Assembly: GCA_016743945.1 (NCBI GenBank)
Contig: JADGFI010000010.1
Span: forward strand, 62,001-126,000
Direction: 5' to 3'
Length of the DNA: 64,000 bases
Source of the DNA: Desulfobacteraceae bacterium
Lineage (GTDB): Bacteria > Desulfobacterota > Desulfobacteria > Desulfobacterales > Desulfobacteraceae
The position numbers and the translations under genes were made by a program. Below, piece after piece: positions 27,329 to 36,280 of the stretch. Position 1 is the first letter of the stretch; each line of letters opens with the position of its first letter. The notes under the pieces are model-generated. The model ran no database searches and had not been told where the DNA came from. It saw only the letters and a program-made list of their open reading frames with translations.

Positions 27329-28509
27329 TGGCAGTAGACACGGCAGTTTATAAACAGATGCTTGAGGATGCAGGGATACCCACAACCCAGGACGGGATCC
27401 AGGCCAAGTGGGATACGCTCAACGATGAATCGGATGTTCAGATTGCCAATGATTCAGCCTGGTCCCCTTTTTGGCGGCTGATATCGGCCATTGTTACGAC
27501 GCCGGCACTTTGGCTGGTCAATTTATTGATCACCCATGCCCTGCCCAACACCTTTTTAAAGGATGCTGCCGGTGTTTGGCTGGAATTGCTTGCCTGGGCT
27601 GTTGACCTGGAAAAAAAACCTGCCACAAGCACAATCGGCCATATTCTTTTTACCAGGGAATCAGCAGATGGGGAAGCGTCGGTGGATGCCGGGATCCTGA
27701 TTGCCACCCCTGCCATTAATGGCCTAATTTACCGGGTGATCACCACGGCCGCCACCACCATTCCCGATGGTGTGATATCGGTTTTGATACCGGTGAAAGC
27801 AGAAAATGCCGGGACAGCATATAACCTGGGCCCAGGATATTATACAGTGCTGCCGGAACCCGTTGACGGGATCGTAACTGTCACCAATGAAACAGATTGG
27901 ATATCAATTGCCGGCGCCGATGCGGAATCAGACGAATCCTTGAGGCTTCGGTGCCGGAATCAGTTTTCAGCCGTGGGGCAATACCACCATGATGCAGCCT
28001 ACCGGGCGGACATTTCTCTTTTTGCCGGTATTCAGCCCAATTATGTATGGTTTGAGCATGGCGCCCCCAGGGGACCGGGCAGTGCCAATGCCTATATCAT
28101 GATAGACAGCGGCATTCCTTCCCAGGCGTTTGTGGATGGGATCAACACCTATATCATAGATAACGGCCACCATGGCCATGGGGATGATATGCTTTCCATG
28201 CCCATGCCGGCCACGCCCAAAACGTTGACCGTGACGGTGTATCACAGCAGTGTTTTATCGGAGGATGACTGCACAACCCTCAAAACGGCGGTAACAGACC
28301 GGATCCGGTACGCCTTCCGGGAAAATCAAAACTATAAAAAAATTACCCGGACCATGCCTTTTTCCCGTTTCAGCTTTTCAAAAATGGGGGATGAATTGCA
28401 CGGCCAGCTGCCGGATATAAAAAGCCTTGTCTTCTCTTTGTCCGATATTATCACCGCCATGGAGCTTCCCACCCTGGACACCTTGACCGTTAACCTTGAG
28501 GTGGCCTGA
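27325..28509 (+). CDS. J: Baseplate wedge protein (P2 gpJ-like)
   Basis: Baseplate J-like protein, 394 residues. It forms part of the wedge ring around the hub. Typical features are the N-terminal helical region, DGVISVLIPVKAENAGTAYN and the ADAESDESLRLRCRNQF block. Its TGA overlaps the ATG of gene I (ATGA). Confidence 0.9.
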   Translation: MMAVDTAVYKQMLEDAGIPTTQDGIQAKWDTLNDESDVQIANDSAWSPFWRLISAIVTTPALWLVNLLITHALPNTFLKDAAGVWLELLAWAVDLEKKPATSTIGHILFTRESADGEASVDAGILIATPAINGLIYRVITTAATTIPDGVISVLIPVKAENAGTAYNLGPGYYTVLPEPVDGIVTVTNETDWISIAGADAESDESLRLRCRNQFSAVGQYHHDAAYRADISLFAGIQPNYVWFEHGAPRGPGSANAYIMIDSGIPSQAFVDGINTYIIDNGHHGHGDDMLSMPMPATPKTLTVTVYHSSVLSEDDCTTLKTAVTDRIRYAFRENQNYKKITRTMPFSRFSFSKMGDELHGQLPDIKSLVFSLSDIITAMELPTLDTLTVNLEVA

Positions 28510-29051
28510 TGGATCCTATTTTACCGGCTCTAAAGTTACCTGTATGGATGAGCCAGGGAGAAGTGGGCAAGCTGGCCACAGTAGCCCACCTGTGGTTTTC
28601 TTTGTTGGGTGAATGGGCTTTATGGCCGGTAAAACAACTGGATCCAATGGTATGCAGTGAAAAAGTTTTGGATCTAATCGCTTGGCAGCGGGATATTGAG
28701 CGCTTTAAAACTGAGCCCCTTACTCTTTACCAACTGCGGGTCCGGCATGCATACGCCAATGCAAGGGACGCCGGGAGTGTGGAAGGGTTCAAAAAAATTT
28801 TTGAACGCCTGGGGATCGGATATGTGGAAATTGAGGAACGGATGGACGGCATGGATTGGGATGTGATCGACATCCGCCTTTCTTCCACCCAGCTTGCCGA
28901 AAATGAAAGCCTCTTAACCGTCTTGATTCAGCATTATGGCCGCACCTGCAGACGGTATGGATGGAAGATTATTACCACCATTCCCATGGAGATTCAGGTT
29001 GTGGAGTTTTCAAACGACAGTTTAACAGAAATAGCCATTTGGGAGGAATAA
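28509..29051 (+). CDS. I: Tail protein I (P2 gpI-like)
   Basis: A 180-residue baseplate protein of the P2 I family. The block VLDLIAWQRDIERFKTE followed by RVRHAYANARDAGSVEGFKK is characteristic: it corresponds to the region that contacts gpJ. It is translated directly after J. Confidence 0.88.
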   Translation: MDPILPALKLPVWMSQGEVGKLATVAHLWFSLLGEWALWPVKQLDPMVCSEKVLDLIAWQRDIERFKTEPLTLYQLRVRHAYANARDAGSVEGFKKIFERLGIGYVEIEERMDGMDWDVIDIRLSSTQLAENESLLTVLIQHYGRTCRRYGWKIITTIPMEIQVVEFSNDSLTEIAIWEE

Positions 29052-30104
29052 ATGAGCAGTGCCATAACCATTGCCGGCCAGACACGTATCAACCAATTAA
29101 GGGGCCTTGAACAGCCCCTTGTCATAGACCGAATGATCCTGGCCATGATACCCGGCCTGGATCCTACCCAGGCCGTGGACAGAACCCAGCAGATGCCGAA
29201 TCCGGAAAATATCGTTCACACCTATACCATTGATGCGGACCACAAAGGGTATGTGAACCCAGACCAGGTGGTTTATTCCATGATCCTGGGATCCGATGTG
29301 GGCAATTTCTCTTTTAACTGGATCGGAACGGTGGAAAAGGACACCAATACCATTATCACGGTCACCGCCACCCCGGAAACCCCCAAACGAAAAACAGATC
29401 TTGCGACCAATACCACCGGCAATCTGATCACTCGCAATGTGATGATAGCGTTCCAGGACGCCCAAAACCTGACCGGTATCACGGTCTCGGCTGAAACCTG
29501 GCAGTTTGATTATCAGGCGGATTTTAACACCCATGCGGCCCTGTTGGTGGACCCAACCGCAACCGGCACGGACAAAAAGCACGTTACGGATACCCAGGCG
29601 AAGGCGTGGCAAGACCATTTGGAGGATGAAACCGCCCACACCTCTTTTCCAAGTGGCACGTCAATGATTTTCAATCAAGCCATCGCCCCCACGGGGTGGA
29701 CCAAAAAAAGTGATTGGGCGGCCAATGCTTCCTTGATTATCGGCAATACCTATGGGGCAGGCGGGGCAGACTCAGCAACGTCTTGGGTTACAGCGGTGGG
29801 CGTTGGCGCTCATGCCACCCACAAACATACCATAACGGTTGCCAGCCATGCATTGACCGTGGCGGAATTGGCATCACATAGGCATAAGGTTTATGACCAG
29901 TATAATTTTACAGGCGGTGGTGGTTCTTCCGCAATCCACACGGCCTATCCCGCTGGGGCTAATGCCTATTCTGATTATGCAGGAAGCGGCGGTGGCCATG
30001 TGCATACTGCAATAAATGCAAACGGCGGCCCGACAACCCATAGCGTGACACAAGACACATACAAACCCAAATATCAAATTGTAATTGCGGCAATAAAAGG
30101 ATAA
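29052..30104 (+). CDS. Tail fibre/collar protein, receptor binding
   Basis: A 350-residue fibre. Residues 1-155 match the N-terminal tail-collar fibre domain (DUF3751 type, ITIAGQTRINQLRGLEQPL and SFNWIGTVEKD), which attaches to the baseplate. The C-terminal 140 residues are Gly-rich with repeated His-x-His motifs (HKHTITV, SHRHKVY, GHVHTAI), as in the metal-binding needle of T4-like long tail fibres. This part probably binds the host receptor. The last block, YKPKYQIVIAAIKG, resembles short tail collar ends. Confidence 0.8.
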   Translation: MSSAITIAGQTRINQLRGLEQPLVIDRMILAMIPGLDPTQAVDRTQQMPNPENIVHTYTIDADHKGYVNPDQVVYSMILGSDVGNFSFNWIGTVEKDTNTIITVTATPETPKRKTDLATNTTGNLITRNVMIAFQDAQNLTGITVSAETWQFDYQADFNTHAALLVDPTATGTDKKHVTDTQAKAWQDHLEDETAHTSFPSGTSMIFNQAIAPTGWTKKSDWAANASLIIGNTYGAGGADSATSWVTAVGVGAHATHKHTITVASHALTVAELASHRHKVYDQYNFTGGGGSSAIHTAYPAGANAYSDYAGSGGGHVHTAINANGGPTTHSVTQDTYKPKYQIVIAAIKG

Positions 30105-30109
30105 AAAAA

Positions 30110-30616
30110 ATGGCGTTAGCAAACTTTATCAAACCAGGTAGTTATTCAAGAATAACTCAAATCAGAATTTTAAAAGAAATTGGGGTGATTGACTTTGAAG
30201 TAAGCGTTTACGAATCAGACGGCGGCCCGCTTCTTTTAAACCCGCTTCCCTTTTCTATCTCAAAAGACGAGGCCAAGGCAAAATATATTGAAGAAAATGT
30301 AATATATCCAACTAAGCCAGAATATCCAACCATATGCGCAGAACGGGACGAAATGGTACCAATGTGGACCGACGAAAGCACGCCGGGGGAGATTGACGGA
30401 TACAATACAGCCAAGGCGCAGTTTGTACGGGCCATAACGAATTATGAAACCTTGCGGGCCGAAAAGGAGGCCGCCGGGGACCTGGAAAGCGAAACGAAAA
30501 GCGAGTATTCAAGTTTTTTTTCAGATCAGCAAATTTACAAAGACAGCAACCCAACGGCGTGTGCATATGCTTTTCTAAAGGCCCAGCCGGGCTTTGAGGG
30601 GGTGGTTGATGCTTAA
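30110..30616 (+). CDS. Hypothetical protein after tail fibre
   Basis: A 168-residue protein directly after the fibre gene (5-base gap). It is soluble, with a strand-rich start and a long acidic helical middle (NYETLRAEKEAAGDLESET). I do not recognise it. Position suggests a fibre assembly factor or a second fibre component. Confidence 0.6.
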   Translation: MALANFIKPGSYSRITQIRILKEIGVIDFEVSVYESDGGPLLLNPLPFSISKDEAKAKYIEENVIYPTKPEYPTICAERDEMVPMWTDESTPGEIDGYNTAKAQFVRAITNYETLRAEKEAAGDLESETKSEYSSFFSDQQIYKDSNPTACAYAFLKAQPGFEGVVDA

Positions 30617-31004
30617 AAAACATAACCCACCATGTATACAAGGTTTAAAGGCGTTTCAAAAGAATGGATGCCCACGCCAGCTTTTTGATGAGTATACAGG
30701 GGAAGGATGCCAGGCATGGAAAGAGTATAGCACGCCCGGCGAACCAGGAAAGCCCCCGGAAACTCTAAAAGGTTGTTCTCTATTACTTGCTGAACATTGG
30801 CAATTTGAAGCATTAAAAATGCTGGAAGGCAACCAACAGGCAACCGAGAATTTGAGGAATGGATTGTGTCAGAGAGGGCCGGACGGGCAAATATACCCCA
30901 AGGCAAACCCCGTGGCCTTGAATCTTATGGCCAAGGCCTTCCATGTCCAGGATGCCCTTCTGAATATTGACAATATAAAGGCCATTGAAGTGGGGCAGGC
31001 TTAA
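30609..31004 (+). CDS. Hypothetical phage protein, Cys-rich
   Basis: A 131-residue protein of unknown function. I chose ATG 30609, which overlaps the previous gene's stop by 8 bases; an ATG 15 bases earlier is also possible. Five cysteines lie in the N-terminal 90 residues (PPCIQG, NGCPRQ, EGCQAW, KGCSLL, GLCQRG). The C-terminal part is helical (NLMAKAFHVQDALLNIDNIK). Its stop overlaps the next ATG. A metal-binding role is possible. Confidence 0.6.
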   Translation: MLKKHNPPCIQGLKAFQKNGCPRQLFDEYTGEGCQAWKEYSTPGEPGKPPETLKGCSLLLAEHWQFEALKMLEGNQQATENLRNGLCQRGPDGQIYPKANPVALNLMAKAFHVQDALLNIDNIKAIEVGQA

Positions 31005-31462
31005 TGCAACTTGATACTTTCCGCATACCCGGCAAAAACCTTGTGGTAAAGGGAAACCTGGAACTCCGGACAGAAGATATTGCCGGAGAAACATCCGGAA
31101 CAGATTCAGTTGAAAAGGGAATCAAACCCAAAATTTTGCGGGTCTCTGTATCGATTCCGTTTAAAAATCCCCAAGATTTAAGCGACCTTATAAAAAAAGC
31201 TGAAGCCAAAAACGATGCCGGGGAACGAAAGATCTATACCATCACCGACCGGACGGCCAATGTGGCCGGGATCCGGCAGGTTAGGTTTACTGAACATTTC
31301 AACTGGAACGAAGCCGATACCATGCAGATGTGGAATGTTTCTTTCACCCTTCAGGAGTATTTGAGCAATCCGGAAAGGGTTGAAAACAGAGAGCAGAATA
31401 AAGCACCTGCCACCGATACGACACAATACAAACAGGTGTTGAAACAGGCCGCAAATCTATGA
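31004..31462 (+). CDS. Baseplate complex protein (P2 gpU position)
   Basis: A 152-residue beta-rich protein ending four bases into the next gene. It sits where P2-like phages carry U, just before the D-like hub. The central block GIKPKILRVSVSIPFKNPQDL and FTEHFNWNEADTMQMWNVSF resembles tail tube or tail terminator folds. It is likely part of the tail end or baseplate; the family is not certain. Confidence 0.6.
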   Translation: MQLDTFRIPGKNLVVKGNLELRTEDIAGETSGTDSVEKGIKPKILRVSVSIPFKNPQDLSDLIKKAEAKNDAGERKIYTITDRTANVAGIRQVRFTEHFNWNEADTMQMWNVSFTLQEYLSNPERVENREQNKAPATDTTQYKQVLKQAANL

Positions 31463-32157
31463 AGCTGATAAAATCGTTGACCATCAATGGTGAACCCGTG
31501 GGGCTTGTACGGGAACATGTCTGGTTGGATATGTCCACCCCTGGACGGGCTGATTTCACGGTCCGAAGCTCCGAGCCCTTAACCGGCATTGTACAGCTGG
31601 CCATCGGTGATGCCAGCCAGGAAAAACTTGTGGATTTCTTTACGGGGTTCATTGCCCAGAGCCATACGGTGGATGGGGCACAGCAGCGTCTTTTTTGCCG
31701 GGAGCTTTCTGCGGTGTTATGGGCCACCCTGCCGGTGTCCATCCGGAATGCCTCGCTCCGGGATATCCTGGGAATCTATTCCCGGAAAACCGGGCTTTCT
31801 TTTTCCGTTCCGGACAAACCATATGGGACAACGCCCTGCCCTGCCTTTCAGACCATTGCAAACGGCATCCATGGCCTTGACTCCCTGGGGGCCGTCTTCG
31901 GTATTCCAGATTACATCTGGCAACAACAAGGAGACGGCCAGGTCTATGTGGGTGCCTGGGCAGACAGCCGATGGGCAGGAAAACCTTTTTTAGTTCCAGA
32001 ACATTTTTTCCAGGACGTACAGCTTGACGGCACCAAGACCATGCAGGCATTGCCGGGCCTTCGCCCAGGTGTCCAGCTGAACGGCCGATACATCACAAGC
32101 CTGCAACTCAAAGAACATTTTATGGTGGTAACATGCGCGAAGCAATTAGACGTATAG
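31459..32157 (+). CDS. D: Baseplate hub protein (P2 gpD-like)
   Basis: A 232-residue protein of the gpD / T4 gp27 hub type. It opens with a strand-rich domain (SLTINGEPVGLVREHVWLDM), then ASLRDILGIYSRKTGLSF and the aromatic WADSRWAGKPF loop. It is shorter than P2 gpD (387). Its C terminus overlaps the spike gene by 25 bases in another frame. Confidence 0.7.
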   Translation: MKLIKSLTINGEPVGLVREHVWLDMSTPGRADFTVRSSEPLTGIVQLAIGDASQEKLVDFFTGFIAQSHTVDGAQQRLFCRELSAVLWATLPVSIRNASLRDILGIYSRKTGLSFSVPDKPYGTTPCPAFQTIANGIHGLDSLGAVFGIPDYIWQQQGDGQVYVGAWADSRWAGKPFLVPEHFFQDVQLDGTKTMQALPGLRPGVQLNGRYITSLQLKEHFMVVTCAKQLDV

Positions 32158-32924
32158 TTCTCCGGATGTTCCCGGAACTTTCCGGCGGTTATCATCTGGA
32201 CAGGTACGCAAGGATTTTAAAGATTTCTGATCCCCCGACAGCCGGCGCAATCTGTGATAGGTTTCGTCCCTATTGGGCAGCTGACATTGAAATTTTAACC
32301 CCTGAAGGAAAGCCTGCCCCGAATTTTCCAAAGTATGAGGCCGTTCCTCTTCCCTTGCCGGCAGCTGGTCCGGATGCAGGTTTTTTTCTATGGCCACGGC
32401 CGGGAACCATCGTCACGGTGCGCTGGATCGAAGGCCGCCCGGATCACCCAGTCATCCAGCATGTCTACCCCATGGGCTTGTCCATGCCGGATGTTCCTGA
32501 CGATATGGGCCGATGGCAACAACGACCCGGTGTATATCAATCCGTGGATCCGGCTGGCAACTGGGAAAGAAAAACAGACAAGGACATCCAGGACACCGCC
32601 CGAAACATCCAGGAGACCGCATCCGGATCCCGGACCGAAACCGTGGGAGGATCTTCAACCGAAACCGTGACCGGTTCGAAAAGCACCACTGCCAAAGCCT
32701 ACCAGGTAACTGCCCCCACCATTACAATCGGAGCCCCTAATGGTGGCCCCAGTTTATTGCCTTTGATATCTGCTGCCCTGGGCGCCATCAATGCCGCTCT
32801 GGACATTCTGGCGGATCACACCCACCCCGGTATCGGGGCACCCCCTTCACAATCCGCTGATGTCCACGACAAATCGAACACAGTCGGCACCACCAATTCT
32901 TCTCTGGGCACCCTCCAGGAATAA
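32133..32924 (+). CDS. V: Baseplate spike protein (P2 gpV-like)
   Basis: A 263-residue spike. The N-terminal OB-fold like domain (YHLDRYARILKISDPPT ... VTVRWIEGRPDHPVIQHVYP) fits P2 gpV and T4 gp5. The middle is a beta-helix repeat of 8-residue units (DTARNIQETASG, TETVGGSSTETVTG). The end carries DHTHPGIGAPP, a His-x-His that may bind the tip metal. It punctures the outer membrane at infection. Last gene of the tail operon. Confidence 0.82.
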   Translation: MREAIRRIVLRMFPELSGGYHLDRYARILKISDPPTAGAICDRFRPYWAADIEILTPEGKPAPNFPKYEAVPLPLPAAGPDAGFFLWPRPGTIVTVRWIEGRPDHPVIQHVYPMGLSMPDVPDDMGRWQQRPGVYQSVDPAGNWERKTDKDIQDTARNIQETASGSRTETVGGSSTETVTGSKSTTAKAYQVTAPTITIGAPNGGPSLLPLISAALGAINAALDILADHTHPGIGAPPSQSADVHDKSNTVGTTNSSLGTLQE

Positions 32925-32991
32925 TTCATTTTTTTAGGAACACCAATTTCAAGGAATATTGTGAATGGAATAAAAATTTAACAAGAAAGTT

Positions 32992-33095
32992 GCCCTGATA
33001 AGTGCGCCAACACTCTCAGGGCGAATGGACTGAATCTCCAGACCAGACATCATATAAATGACAACTCCCTTGGCTCGGATCCGAGCACGTGGGGG
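32992..33095 (+). ncRNA. Structured leader or small RNA before dam
   Basis: Three hairpins follow each other before the methylase gene: GCCCTGA/TCAGGGC (32992-32998, 33016-33022) with an inner AGTG/CACT; TGGA/TCCA (33026-33029, 33037-33040); and a perfect palindrome GCTCGGATCCGAGC (33073-33086) with an outer CTCCC/GGGGG. It could be a cis-regulatory leader or a phage antisense RNA such as the C4 type. I could not test this. Confidence 0.45.
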
Positions 33096-33134
33096 TATAT
33101 CAAAATTAACTTAACTATACAAGGAGAAGTCCCC

Positions 33135-33890
33135 ATGAAAAGTCCATTCGCCTATATCGGCGGAAAATCACGTTTAGCAAAAACAATTGTTCCTCTTATC
33201 CCCCAACATAAAACATATTGTGAGGCCTTCTCCGGAGCCGCATGGATATTTTTTAAAAAAAATCAATCTGCCGTGGAAGTCATAAACGATCTGGACAGTG
33301 ATTTGATCACTTTTTATAGGGTTGTTCAAAACCATCTGGAGGAGTTCTTAAAGCAATTTAAATGGCTTCTTACATCACGAGAACAATTCTTGGATTGGAA
33401 GGATCAGATTGAGGTTAGAGGGTTAACAGATATCCAAAGAGCGGCCCGGTATTATTATATTCAGCGTTTGGCCTTTGGTGGAAAAGTAAACGGCCGGACA
33501 TATGGCGTTCAGATTGACAGAGCCGTCCCCAGAATAAACCTGTTGAGGCTTGAGGAAGAGATGTCGAGTGTTCATTTACGCCTGGCACATGTCCGAATTG
33601 AAAACCTACCTGCCATGGAATTGATCAAACGATATGACCGCCCAGATACTTTTTTTTATTGTGACCCGCCATACCATGGCCACCCGGACTACAAACATAA
33701 TCTCATCCTGGACGATTTCATTGAAATGGCTGATGTCCTGAAGGATATCAAAGGACAATTTATCCTTAGTATCAACGATCATCCGGACATAAGAGAGGTA
33801 TTCAGAGAATTTGATATCAAGCCTGTCTCCTTGCTATATAGCGTTGGAACAAAGCCAACCACAGGAAAGGAATTGATAATTATGAATTAG
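33135..33890 (+). CDS. DNA adenine methylase, D12 class (Dam-like)
   Basis: A 251-residue N6-adenine methyltransferase. The AdoMet motif is FAYIGGKSRLAK at the start, the catalytic motif DPPY appears in FFYCDPPYHGH, and the middle carries the D12-type block EAFSGAAWIFF. It starts the accessory region after the tail genes, with an AAGGAG ribosome site and a structured leader. It probably protects phage DNA from host restriction or marks regulatory sites. Recognition sequence unknown. Confidence 0.9.
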   Translation: MKSPFAYIGGKSRLAKTIVPLIPQHKTYCEAFSGAAWIFFKKNQSAVEVINDLDSDLITFYRVVQNHLEEFLKQFKWLLTSREQFLDWKDQIEVRGLTDIQRAARYYYIQRLAFGGKVNGRTYGVQIDRAVPRINLLRLEEEMSSVHLRLAHVRIENLPAMELIKRYDRPDTFFYCDPPYHGHPDYKHNLILDDFIEMADVLKDIKGQFILSINDHPDIREVFREFDIKPVSLLYSVGTKPTTGKELIIMN

Positions 33891-33951
33891 GATTGTTGTT
33901 CTAATAAATATCTGATAGGCCTTTAAGAAGGCATAGGGCCTATCAACTTTT

Positions 33952-33990
33952 AAAAAAAGAGGGATCCTTACGGGGTTTCCTCTTTTTTTT
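33952..33990 (+). terminator. Terminator after dam
   Basis: A-run and GAGG (33952-33962) pair with CCTC and a T8 run (33979-33990) around a 16-base loop. Confidence 0.7.
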
Positions 33991-34048
33991 ATGGTCAGGA
34001 ATAGGTATAATCCACAATCATCGCTTACCTTTATCATGGGGGCATAAA

Positions 34049-34321
34049 ATGAAAAAAAGTACACCATTCAAAGAAATCCAGAGTCGGATAATAAGGATTA
34101 AACTTGTTGACGGATTTCAAGTCAACGGCCAAGTCAATCTCAATAGAGATCCACAATATGACCGATTGAGTGACTTGATTGCAAACGAACGAGAACCATT
34201 CTTGGTTTTATTCGATGCAACGATTCATCCAATTGATTTTGATACTCCAGTTAAACATAAAACGCTTTTTGTGAATAAAAGACATATCGTTTGGGCTTCG
34301 CCTGATGACGATCAAAAATAA
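34049..34321 (+). CDS. Small hypothetical protein
   Basis: A 90-residue, strand-rich protein (IIRIKLVDGFQVNGQVN, TLFVNKRHIVWAS). It resembles small Sm-like barrel proteins found in other sulfate reducers, but I cannot name the family with certainty. AT-rich like its neighbours. It lies alone between a terminator and the SIR2 pair. Confidence 0.6.
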   Translation: MKKSTPFKEIQSRIIRIKLVDGFQVNGQVNLNRDPQYDRLSDLIANEREPFLVLFDATIHPIDFDTPVKHKTLFVNKRHIVWASPDDDQK

Positions 34322-34573
34322 GACTATTCTTCGATTTAATAGATTCTCCATTTCCTATTTTGAAAGAAATTAAAAACCGGTTAATTATGTATAAAATTTA
34401 TTATTGAAATATCTTTACACAATTCATAAATGCTGTTATGGATTTTCTTAGCAAAAGTTTAAAATTAAACGCGCATCGGATATCATTCAAATTTACATGA
34501 TATGCGGATAGTTACAATATCTCAAATAACGTACGGCAACCGCTTAATTACTTGTAAATAGTATGGAGAGCTT

Positions 34574-35473
34574 ATGCCAGATTTGACAGAAGGTATTGCC
34601 CAACTTACACAATTACTGAAACAAGATAAATTAATAATATTTGCAGGTTCAGGGATGTCGGTTCCTTCAGGGCTCCCAACTTGGGAGGGCTTCCTTGAGA
34701 ATTTTATTGTTTTTTGTGAAGATTTAACAAAAACTTACAAAAAGCATGGCATTGATAAAATTTTCACAAAAGAATTGTTTGTTGATGCCCGGAAAAACAA
34801 AATAAAATACCCGGGTCAAGTAGCGTCTGTCCTTAAGAACAAATTCAAAGAATTACCAAGCAGGTTACACTCAAATGTGAAGGACGAATATACAGATTGG
34901 TTCGCACAAAGTTTCGGGCCATTCGATCACAATCCCTATCATGAACTAATTGTAAAATCAAAATTTCAGTATATCTTAACTTCAAATTATGATTTGTTGT
35001 TTGAAGCTGCTGCAAAAAGAACCGGAAAGCTCTACTCTTCTTTGTCTTTTCACGAAAATACCGCATTAGCAGAAGCACTATATATTGAAGATCCTGCAAT
35101 AATCCATATTCACGGTAAATACAATAATGTAAAAATGGATAATATTATTTTCACTAGTGACGATTACTTCAATATCATAAAGAAAAAATATCCTGCTTTT
35201 TCTTTTGCGATGCATTCTTTGCTTACTAGATATTCCACTCTTTTCGTTGGGTATGGTGCAAGCGACCCACATCTTGAAGATCTCATGGAAGAATTATCCC
35301 AATATTTCGATTATCAAAAGGGTTATAAGTTGCCAAAAAATTATCTTGTCCTCCCTAGGAGGAAAGCTAATGTTGTAAAAAAAGAATTTAAAAAGAACAT
35401 GGGAACATCAATCATCTTGATTGATGATTACAATGATTACAATTTGTTATTAACCGAACTAAGTAAAGTATAA
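34574..35473 (+). CDS. SIR2-domain protein, probable anti-phage NADase
   Basis: A 299-residue SIR2-like protein. Motifs of the NAD pocket are clear: FAGSGMSVPSGLPTW near residue 24, TSNYDLLFEAA near 137, HIHGKYN near 178 and FVGYGASDPHLEDL near 221. In bacteria, such short SIR2 proteins act in defence, degrading NAD when a phage is sensed. The gene is AT-rich, unlike the phage structural genes, so it is likely acquired cargo. The preceding 250 bases are AT-rich and hold no gene. A second gene follows 19 bases later in the same operon. Confidence 0.82.
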   Translation: MPDLTEGIAQLTQLLKQDKLIIFAGSGMSVPSGLPTWEGFLENFIVFCEDLTKTYKKHGIDKIFTKELFVDARKNKIKYPGQVASVLKNKFKELPSRLHSNVKDEYTDWFAQSFGPFDHNPYHELIVKSKFQYILTSNYDLLFEAAAKRTGKLYSSLSFHENTALAEALYIEDPAIIHIHGKYNNVKMDNIIFTSDDYFNIIKKKYPAFSFAMHSLLTRYSTLFVGYGASDPHLEDLMEELSQYFDYQKGYKLPKNYLVLPRRKANVVKKEFKKNMGTSIILIDDYNDYNLLLTELSKV

Positions 35474-35492
35474 TTTAACGGAGGCAATAGAC

Positions 35493-35957
35493 ATGCATGT
35501 GGCAGAAAGAATCATTCGAAACAAAAGTAAAATGAGACGAGTTTTCCTGCTTCGTAAATTACAATACAAACTAAGATCATTAAAAAGATCAAAGCCTTCT
35601 AATAAAATTATTAATAAAAAAATTGGAAATAATTTTGCACTTGAAACGGCAATCAAAGAAATTATTAATTTTTTAGATTGCTCTTTCAATGGCGCTGAAA
35701 ATACTGATGTAGGTTTTTGTTTTGAGCATCTTAAAAAAAACTTAATTAGCTTTAGTAATAAAGTACAACAGTATAGAGATAAAGGAAAGCCGATCCCTAT
35801 TTCTGTTATAAACCCCTGCACAAAATCAATGAGGAACCTTTACTATACAGCAAAGAGGAACAAATTGAAGCTTAACTGTGATGATACTTGGTATAAAGTT
35901 GGTCTTAACTTAATAGTTTTATATGACTTAGACAACATAACGAATCAATATACTTGA
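35493..35957 (+). CDS. Unknown partner of the SIR2 protein
   Basis: A 154-residue protein with an excellent ribosome site (GGAGG, 8 bases before ATG). The N terminus is very basic (KSKMRRVFLLRKLQYKLRSL), which suggests nucleic-acid or ribosome binding. The rest is helical with a few Cys. I recognise no family. Tight spacing to SIR2 suggests that the two work together, the second perhaps as sensor or regulator. Confidence 0.65.
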   Translation: MHVAERIIRNKSKMRRVFLLRKLQYKLRSLKRSKPSNKIINKKIGNNFALETAIKEIINFLDCSFNGAENTDVGFCFEHLKKNLISFSNKVQQYRDKGKPIPISVINPCTKSMRNLYYTAKRNKLKLNCDDTWYKVGLNLIVLYDLDNITNQYT

Positions 35958-35972
35958 CCGCAGAGGCTTAGA

Positions 35973-36048
35973 GTTTGAGGGAAACAAGTCGCCAAATCAG
36001 AATGTTACAGAAGGCTTACTGATCTCATAGTGGCAAGTTATCTCAAAC
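35973..36048 (+). ncRNA. Nested hairpin after SIR2 pair, candidate RNA
   Basis: Four stacked helices nest in one 76-base element: GTTTGAG/CTCAAAC (35973-35979, 36042-36048), AAC/GTT, GCCA/TGGC (35991-35994, 36031-36034) and ATCAG/CTGAT (35996-36000, 36019-36023). The loop is 18 bases. It lies 15 bases past the stop of the partner gene. Function unknown. Confidence 0.35.
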
Positions 36049-36101
36049 GTTAAAATCAACTTACTAATATAATAACAACCCACTACACATATCGAATCAC
36101 C

Positions 36102-36127
36102 GGCCGGGATTACCCCGGCCTTTTTTT
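36102..36127 (+). terminator. Terminator of the SIR2 operon
   Basis: Stem GGCCGGG (36102-36108) with CCCGGCC (36114-36120), 5-base loop and a T7 run. Confidence 0.88.
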
Positions 36128-36280
36128 GTGCCTGCCACATCCCAGCACCACACATTCTCCTAAAAAATTTTCATAAGCATCTCCGAATCAGCCCAAGATC
36201 CCCGCCCCTGAAAAAAATCCCAAACCACGAAAAAAAATCACTCCTCCACACCACACCTTCGACGGTTTTGGTGCTCTTTT

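Noticed and set aside
32992..33134. Possible retron RNA
   Set aside because: No reverse transcriptase is present in the prophage; the hairpins are better explained as a leader or antisense RNA.
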